Below the pieces are notes generated by a model. That model made no database searches. It was not told the DNA's origin and saw only the letters and a program-made list of their open reading frames with translations. From Gadus chalcogrammus (taxonomy: Eukaryota > Chordata > Actinopteri > Gadiformes > Gadidae), in contig NC_079412.1 in assembly GCF_026213295.1 (NCBI RefSeq), positions 11,009,784 through 11,073,783 on the forward strand: 64,000 nt of DNA. The letters run 5' to 3'. Position 1 is the stretch's first letter. Every line of letters begins with the position of its first letter. Shown here piece after piece: positions 28,601 through 64,000 of the stretch. The translations under genes were made by a program, and so were the position numbers.

Positions 28601-30823
28601 CACCGTTCACAACCCTTTCTTCACTAACCTGAGGGCAGCTTCTCTCTCTCACTGGGCAGTAGGGCATGTCGCTTGCAGGACTAACGGGGTTCCTCCTGTG
28701 TGGTGTGCATGTGGAAAAGGTGGTGGAAGAGAATCTGGTCATTCTCGTATTTTTCTCCTTTTTTCTCTTTTGCTTTTATTTCTTGGGTATGAGGCTGTCC
28801 TGTAGAAAATGCATCGTTTTCTATTTAGTTTGATTGATTTTGTTTTACCGTCCCAATCACACGTGCGCGTGAGGTGTCTCTGGACTAGGGAAATGGGAAG
28901 ACAGAGTCATGGTAAGCTGTCTGGTCCCGGTCTCTCCAGACGGATATGAGCTGGCCTTTGATTATCTTTAAGAAGGATTGGAGCGCAGAGTGAGGTCAAG
29001 GGCCTACTTTCTGCGTTGAGGAGGACCGAAGATTACTGGGTTCCACGTGAGCCTCTCTTAGCAAGCAAGACTGACTGCAGTGCCCTCATCTGGGCAGTCG
29101 GGCTAACTGCGTGTGTCGACAGAGGAAAGAAGACCCCATGACATTTGACTTCCCTTGCTCACTTAGTTCTTTGTCGTTTGACTTCCCTGTTCAATGTGCC
29201 AAAAAGGATGACAAATCTGTGCATTATTTATTTGACATCCAAATGATAAATACACACCCTATACAGCTGAAAACGTTGATGTGATCTAATGTTAACTCCC
29301 TAATATATCAAGTTGCAAGGCTGCAAACGGCTTGCACGCCATTCAAATTCTGGAAGATGAAATGGTCATAATAATAGCAGTATGAAAGAATCCTATGCTC
29401 TTCATGCCATTTCTCTTTAAACTCCTTCTTGACTCCGTTAGAGATGGTTCTTCCTCTTCCCGCTGGTTTCTAGCCCTCTTCTGCTACTCTCTTTCACACG
29501 GTCCTCGCTGGGTTTAACTTCTAGTCCGGCTCCGGTTCCTGACGTATACACAAGTCGTGTGTGAGCGCTTCTGTCCCCCTGCTTTAATGTGGTTTTGTGT
29601 GTGTGTGTGTGTTTGTGCATGCGACCACTCCCCGTCCCGTCACCCTCGTGCCTCCCAGGTGTGACCAGTACGTCACCCAGCTGGACGAGATGCAGCGGCA
29701 GCTGGCGGCGGCCGAGGACGAGAAGAAGACCCTCAACACGCTGCTGCGCATGGCCATCCAGCAGAAGCTGGCCCTCACCCAGCGGCTGGAGGACCTGGAG
29801 GCCCCCCGCTCGCCCAACAGCCTCAACAGCAGCCCCCGCCGCTCCCGGGCCAAGGAGCTGGCCACCAAGTCGGGCCGCGCCAGCCGCAGCCCCAGGAACA
29901 GCCCGGCGCGGCCCCCCGCGCGGAACAGCCCGCGCGCCAGCCCCGTGTTCGGCAGCAGCGCGGCCAACACGGCCACCAACCATCTCCGAGCCATCACCCG
30001 CAGCCTCCACACCAGCCCAGTAAGAACCCCCCTCTCTCTCTGCCCCGGCCCCCGCCCGCGGCCCACCGGCGGGGGCGCCCCCCTCCCGCGGGACGCCACC
30101 TTCATTAGGAGCCGTAGCGTCAGCGACGTCTTTAGCGCGTCGGGCTGCCGCGGTGCCCGCGGCGGTGAGGGCGGTCTGAGCCGGAGGGGCTCGGCCAGCT
30201 CTCTGGACGGGGACTTCCTGGTGAAGACGTACGTCCGAGACACCAGGCAGAGTAACCCGGGCCGCAGGGGCTCAGCGCCCCCCCGCCAGGACACCTTTAT
30301 CACGACCCGCGTTGTGGCCTCTTGTCGCCCCGCCGCCGCGCCCAGGTCCTCCGTCGTAGCTCCGCCCGTAGCAAAGCTAACCTCTTCTACTAAATCCCTG
30401 CACTTCTGTCCCGCTAACGCACGTGACCTGCATGCTAATGGCTCACCACAGCTATCCAAACCCCTGTTAAAGGCCAACCTAGATGTCTCTGTCAGGAGGA
30501 AACAGCACCTGGCTCAGAGGCCGTTCTCGGCCCAGGACGAGTGCGCCAGCGCCAACACGTCCTGTGCCGGCGAGGCGCTGTACCCCCGGTGTGAGTCTAG
30601 ACCCACCGCACACCCTGCCTCCTCCTGCACTTCCTCAGACGCTTATCCGTCTGACAAGAGCAGGCGTTCAGGGGTCGTTAGAGAGGCCAGGCGCGGCTCC
30701 GCCTCCACTAGTAGTGCTGCCGAGGAGCTTATGGAGCCGGTCAATAAGGGCGCCGCAGGTAAAGCCCCGCCCAAACCAGGAAGAGCTCGGAGCTCGCACT
30801 GTAAATCGTCCCGCAGGCGATAG
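13695..30823 (+). CDS. bicd2-like: Bicaudal-D type dynein cargo adaptor, with frame-broken C-terminal coiled-coil exons
   Basis: BICD proteins are coiled-coil adaptors that link dynein-dynactin to RAB6 vesicles or RanBP2. Exons: 13619-13952 (ATG 13695), 19211-19423, 19685-19837, 21674-22180, 23305-24174, 26950-27136, 27817-27974 and 29659-30823 (stop 30821-30823). The coding parts of the first five are exact multiples of three. Recognised blocks include [92 protein letters not shown] and [20 protein letters not shown]. Exon 26950-27136 has one extra G at about 27066 before [20 protein letters not shown]; read literally it stops at 27127. Exon 27817-27974 is a mosaic of frames. The first coding exon is atypically rich in Glu/Leu compared with BICD1/2. 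BICD1 versus BICD2 could not be settled, and a third paralogue is possible. An Arg/Ser/Pro-rich tail follows the last coiled coil. Confidence 0.85.
15225..17570 (-). mobile_element. 5'-truncated LINE retrotransposon (L2/CR1-like) inserted in the hAT element
   Basis: The minus-strand element ends with a (ATT)n tail, visible as AAT repeats at 15225-15249, and a 3' UTR whose complement holds GAGGCGCCTTTCAAAACACC. Its body carries an uninterrupted reverse transcriptase frame. The 5' end with the endonuclease domain is missing, as is usual for LINE insertions. It is antisense to the host BICD gene. Confidence 0.85.
15444..17504 (-). CDS. LINE reverse transcriptase, intact frame lacking the N-terminal endonuclease
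   Basis: 686 residues with no stop. Order: a linker ([20 protein letters not shown]), RT motifs [56 protein letters not shown] and the catalytic box [11 protein letters not shown], then the LINE thumb and tail region with [20 protein letters not shown]. The family is CR1/L2-like by these motifs. The apurinic endonuclease normally upstream is absent, so the copy cannot be autonomous, but the open frame implies a young insertion. Open reading in the other frames across this block is shadow. Confidence 0.9.
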   Translation of the reverse strand: MTHYNNCLSSSLTTLAPLKTRSVSFTHTAPWFTPHLRQLKATGRRLERLYKKTQLTVHRQMYSDHLHHYKNALTTAKTSYYSNLINTGTGNSRVLFSTVSHLLQPPKSLPPDISTTQCTAFLDFFSSKINTIHQQLASSRTPSDDPPWMITSGQPLISSLSDFTLVTEQTVSELIRKAKTTTCQLDPLPTSLVKACLPSISPMITNIINSSLTTGTVPPTLKLAAITPILKKPGADPTDLNHYRPISNLPFISKTLERVVAAQLQSHLDTNNLHEPFQSGFRPKHSTETALVKITNDLLLAADSGLLTILILLDLSAAFDTISHPLLLDRLAGIGITGAALSWFTSYLTGRQQFVQLSNHKSGCSGVSLGVPQGSVLGPLLFTTYLLPLGTLLRHHGVHFHCYADDTQVYISTKPTAAIPPTSLITCLEEIRSWLSRNFLKLNGNKTEALLIGSKSTLTKSQHTPAPLIIIDGFPVPFSSKVKSLGVILDNTLSFAPHIHNITRTAFFHLRNIARLRPSLTQSSTEILVHSFVTSRIDYCNALLTGLPTKLINRLQIIQNSAARIITRTKSSDHITPVLIQLHWLPVHYRIQYKTLLLTYKALHNLAPSYLCDLLQEYTPSRSLRSTSAGLLCIPTSRLTSMGARSFSCSAPRLWNSLPPHIKQSDTITTFKSQLKTHLFKLAHNV
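20491..21081. mobile_element. MITE with AGCTGTGTTCGAAATCG termini
   Basis: The terminal inverted repeat AGCTGTGTTCGAAATCGTTC at 20491 matches its reverse complement ending at 21081. It is flanked by TAT on both sides (20488-20490 and 21082-21084). Subterminal CCTATATAGTG-type palindromes occur at both ends. No coding capacity; superfamily not assigned. In the BICD intron before the exon at 21674. Confidence 0.8.
24457..24513. repeat. First copy of a dispersed direct repeat in BICD introns
   Basis: A segment containing GGAAAAACTGTACATCAGGC and ACAGTAGCTCGGCCAACCCT recurs almost unchanged at 26586-26643, 2.1 kb downstream in the next part of the same intron. The flanks GGCTACG.TAAGTTGC are also shared. 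Either a segmental duplication or two copies of a small element. Confidence 0.8.
25628..26299. mobile_element. MITE with AAAGGGACATATTATG-type ends and GC-rich core
   Basis: Left end AAAAGGGACATATTATG and right end CATAATATGTCTCCTTT form an inverted repeat with two mismatches; GAAAAC / GGAAAACACC continues it. The core is GC-rich with repeated GGAGTACAATCCCTTTCTC in both orientations (about 25938, 26005 and 26158), so it can fold on itself. It lies in the intron upstream of the disrupted BICD exon 26950. Confidence 0.7.
27817..27974 (+). other. bicd2-like: Frame-scrambled BICD exon (cargo-binding coiled coil)
   Basis: The acceptor GGGGTTCAG and donor CC|GTAAGC bracket 158 bases, the right phase for joining neighbours. 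The bases clearly derive from the most conserved BICD exon. Read across frames they give [28 protein letters not shown], then SATFS and CGG.ATGTT (family: ANLKSKYENEKAMVTETM). Single-base insertions at about 27844, 27854, 27889 and 27914, with later insertion/deletion pairs at about 27929-27966, break the frame in patches, yet the total restores phase and leaves no stop. Neighbouring exons show no comparable damage except 27066. Confidence 0.8.
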
Positions 30824-31440
30824 AACGATTGGCGTGTTTTTGCAACTCAAGCTTACTAATATAACTAATATCGGAGATTGGTATTAACTGCTATTGGAAT
30901 TAATCACATTTTGGTAGTAGAAACACAAATATAAATGTGATTTATGATGATATCAAATGTTAAGTGTTTTAACATCATAGTAACCTGTTCATTGTTTCAA
31001 TATATCAAATATATTTAAAAGAAAAAGAAAAAAAAAGTATATATACCAAGATACATCAAACAATAAATTAAAAGTGGTATTTCATTTCTAAAATTCATCA
31101 TAATCTCCTTTTTGATTTAATATATATGTATGTGAAGTTACAAACATGTTTTCTCCTCTCCCTCCTGTCTTTCTCGACGTCCTCAACTAAAAGTGTTCTC
31201 GTGTCTTGTGTCTGTCCTAACTCTTGTCCGTAGCGCTGACACAGCTCTCATCACTCCACCACCCGACTCCTCCATAAGGAGAACCCGTCTTCATGTTGAC
31301 CCGACCCAACCTCTCCTCCCTCGGCCACCGCCCCGCCACCGAGACCTCCTGTCGACCACCACCACCACCTCCCCCCTGACCCCCGACCCCCACACTCCCC
31401 TCCAGACAACACCAGACCTTCTGGATCCAACAAACTGAAA
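30020..31440 (+). other. bicd2-like: Possible alternative 3' splice of the BICD transcript
   Basis: CCCA|GTAAGA at 30019/30020 is a usable donor inside the last long exon. A pyrimidine-rich acceptor ends with GTCCGTAG at 31233. Joining them would stop almost at once (CGC TGA) and give a short C-terminus ending after SLHTSP. Unspliced, the frame runs on for 268 residues with Ser/Arg-rich, biased but non-repetitive composition, as expected of real coding sequence. Confidence 0.45.
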
Positions 31441-33535
31441 CTAAAACCATCTTGTCATCCATCCATGCCTTCTGTGTCTCCCTCTCCGCCCGGAGCGCGC
31501 CTGCGTGCATGCAGCCCGGCCCCCGCAGTAGGGCGGGGGGGGGACCCCGCTGCTCCCCCTGGCTCTGTGGTGTCTTAACTGTCGCCACACAACCTCCCAT
31601 CCCATCGTCTTGTGTTTTTAAAGATTGTGTGCTGTGAAGAAGTTCCATTGACAGTATTTGTTCTAGGCCGAATCTTTCCAATACGATATTTAGTTTCCAC
31701 AAGTATTTTTCCACATGGCTTCGTCCCGTCCCAAATGTACTGTGTTTTAAAGTGATGTATATGCAAGGCTGTGACCTGTTGCCCTAAAACATCCGGAAAC
31801 CTTTTGCCTTTAGTGTGGCCTTCTTTGATTAGGCCTCTCTGTTATCCATTTAGTGGGGCTGACCCTCACAACTACTATGGTTTAGACTCTGTAGCTTTCT
31901 AATAATGGCATACACAAATGTCTAATGCTTGCAAAAGTCTTGTGGCCCATCCATCTTCAGAATCCTCTTCTGTATCACGGACCCTGATACAAAGGTGTCA
32001 TAGTGTGATATCCATTTCAGAACCTCTGGCTTCGACCGATCAGCTACAGCAACCTTTAAAGTTCAGCGAACAGATCACTTCACTGGGGAGTATAGCTCAG
32101 CCATATTGCTACCGCCTCAGGTCAAACACAAATTAATCAGGCACCGTGATTTGAAGATATGATTGGATCAACATCCAGCTTACGTTGCCAGCTATGCAGA
32201 CATGTCGGGTCGGTTATTGTTCAATGTCATTCGTTCAGATTAGAGTGAGCTGTTACTAGTTTACTTATTTTCTTGCGGTAAAGTTCCAGTACCTTCTTAA
32301 AAAAAAAAACTTTAACCAACATATCTAAGGGACATATCTATGTGATTCCAACAAAATATCCAGGACTGCATTAATTGTGCTTTCAGATTTCCCCATTGGC
32401 CTGATTACCATAAAATAGAAAGCCCAGTGTGTCTTAATAGCACATTGGTATGAGTCAACATCCTGTTGGTATCATGCACAGTTGAATTCATACATTTGGC
32501 ACATACAGGTTCATAGAAGTCCAACTACTAATATGGCAGTTAACTACTAACAGCAGCTGTGTGGCTAGCCTTCATTCAAATTAACTCATTTAAATAATGG
32601 CTTCTTATAGGCATGATTGGAAACCTTATAGATGCAAATATGGTTTCCTATTTAGATGCTTACTTACAAGAGTAAAGTTTAAGATCTCCACAGGTTATAA
32701 CGTTCTTTGCAACTTCACTCACATCTGACGGTCCAATGAAAATGCTGAGATTTGTAATCCATTTCCAGGACTGAAATGTGGATCAGATATGGATCTCCGG
32801 TACCAGAAGCAATGTGATGTGGATCTTAAGCATTATCTTGTGAATAGTGGACTTTGTGGGAAGAATCGAGCTTAAGAATCACGTTTAAAATTGAAAAATC
32901 AATGTAAGAAGGAAATATATTTTCAATTGTAGATTATTAGTGATTAGAAGAAACCACGTCCTGCTGATTTTTTATAAATCAAAAATTTGAGTGCCTTGTC
33001 TTTTTTTGCTGGCCTCTTTATCTTGGACTGCTGTCACCTTTTGTAAAGAATGGCTATCACGCAAACACTGTAGAAATTATTTTTCTTTTTAATTAGCAAA
33101 TTTATTTGTTTGCTTTTTAGGTAAAAAGGTGGCCAGTCAGCACTGATTAAGGTGATACTTGATTTCGGTAGAATATTTTCTATTATGTATATGCACACAC
33201 CTTGTATGATGATACGAGTACACATAATTTGACTGGGTCCCTGAACTAACCAACTACTGTTTTTAGTTGGTAATATTATTATATGGATTATGAAGGATGT
33301 AAATATGCAACATTTTAAAATATTCTACCAAAAATTAATATCTGAGTAGAATTTGCAATGGAATCCTGTTACTGCTTATCAATTCTTGTTGCGAATGTGA
33401 ATAATTTATGTAGTTGTATACATTTTCAATTGACATCTGTATTTATGTTTTGTGTAAATTGTTGCAATGTCATTCACATGCATCATCCTTGTAAACCACT
33501 TGTCCTGAAAAAATAAAATACTGTTCATGTAAGCT
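30824..33535 (+). other. bicd2-like: BICD 3' UTR with polyadenylation signal
   Basis: Gene-free, AT-rich DNA follows the stop. AATAAA occurs at 33512-33517, shortly before the promoter of nt5dc2, giving a 3' UTR of about 2.7 kb. The end of the UTR is inferred from this signal. Confidence 0.6.
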
Positions 33536-33609
33536 TCCTTTTTATGTATTGATTGTATTAAGGAGATTTAGATAGAACTGGAATGCAAGCTCTTTGTGAG
33601 TTAAATCTT

Positions 33610-33820
33610 TTTGATATTTTGATTGGTCCCACGCACAAAATCCCGCCCCTTGTACCCAGTTTATTCAATATATGGGACTCGACCAACTGTTACGTACAAG
33701 CGTCAGCTGGACAACAAAGCTGGAGGCAACGAAATGAGACTGGTGCTTGAACCTTAAGATTTTTTTTTATATTTTATATTTCAAAGTGTCTAAGTGCACT
33801 AGGTCTAACTGATTAATGCG
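33610..33820 (+). promoter_or_regulatory. nt5dc2: nt5dc2 promoter and 5' UTR
   Basis: ATTGG (inverted CCAAT) at about 33620 is followed by CCCGCCCC (GC box) at about 33643, about 170-200 bases upstream of the ATG at 33821. The spacing and order suit a TATA-less housekeeping promoter; the start site is not visible. Confidence 0.5.
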
Positions 33821-44074
<10,254 letters not shown>

Positions 44075-44332
44075 GCAGTTTGTCTATGACTTTTAAAGAC
44101 ATGCCCTCCTTCTATCCCCCTGGTTAATTACGCAATTATGCCAGACTTCTCGCTGTAGTCACTAGAGGGCACTGTAGACCTAGTTTGAAGGGAGCCCCAA
44201 GCTGTTGGGGAAAAAAGATTCTCTAATTTTAATTTATAAGTGGTTCATCGTGCTTTAGCTATTTGTAATGCCTGTCGTGAAATCGGTGAGAGGAAAATAC
44301 GATGTTATTTGTTCGTGTAAGTCTTGTTTTTT

Positions 44333-44338
44333 AATAAA
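44333..44338 (+). terminator. nt5dc2: nt5dc2 polyadenylation signal AATAAA
   Basis: AATAAA 259 bases beyond the stop codon, followed by a T-rich stretch. Confidence 0.8.
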
Positions 44339-44539
44339 TGTTTTTTCTTTTATGTTTGCCTATTTATTCTGAATATAATTATCCTAATAATTATTACAAA
44401 TATTCTACTTAAAAGCATAACGTTTTGGTAACGGTGGTATTCAAATCCAGGATTGTCGGACGGGATATATAGGCCTATCTATTTTTCACGATACATTTCC
44501 TGAGAGCGTTTTCAGTGGACGTTCTTTGGTTGGCGCTGC

Positions 44540-64000
<19,461 letters not shown>

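Overview
The window is vertebrate nuclear DNA, almost certainly from a teleost fish. Genes are split by GT-AG introns, the proteins are closest to vertebrate families, and the introns carry many fish-type DNA transposons plus very long (AC)n/(TG)n arrays. Such dense dinucleotide arrays are known from gadiform fishes, but the species is inference. There is no sign of bacterial, plasmid or viral organisation. Exon limits below were set by hand from splice sites, codon phase and family similarity.

Layout. 1-4223 (minus): 5' half of a system-N glutamine/histidine transporter of the SLC38A3/SLC38A5 type; the gene runs off the left edge. 4224-9945: gene-poor DNA with a palindromic MITE, a minisatellite and two decayed transposase genes of different families. 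9946-12329 (minus): complete apex2, the AP endonuclease 2 of base-excision repair. 12330-12849: a probable bidirectional promoter shared with the next gene. 12600-33517 (plus): a Bicaudal-D type dynein adaptor spread over 20 kb, with a hAT element split by an antisense LINE in its first large coding intron. Its two exons for the conserved C-terminal cargo-binding coiled coil are frame-disrupted. 33610-44338 (plus): complete nt5dc2, a HAD-family 5'-nucleotidase-like protein in 14 coding exons, whose introns hold a 2.27-kb nested inverted-repeat element, a solo LTR and several hairpins. 44340-64000 (plus): no recognised family, but three splice-compatible exons (44540, 47143, 63873) suggest an unidentified gene with a 16.6-kb intron and running off the right edge. 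That intron is mostly simple repeats and MITEs.

How the genes relate. They are ordinary independent housekeeping or cell-biology genes (amino-acid transport, DNA repair, dynein transport, a nucleotidase-like enzyme), not an operon. Human relatives of these genes lie on 3p21 (SLC38A3, NT5DC2) and Xp11 (SLC38A5, APEX2), two related regions, which fits conserved vertebrate synteny (recalled knowledge, not computed).

Most worth a second look: the frame-broken conserved exons of the BICD gene (27066 and 27817-27974), the nested inverted-repeat element in nt5dc2 intron 1, a MITE-in-MITE with visible target duplications (51726-52401), a hAT element interrupted by a LINE with an intact RT reading frame, and a Thr/Pro/Ala/Val repeat reading frame with a hydrophobic leader in the transporter's second intron.
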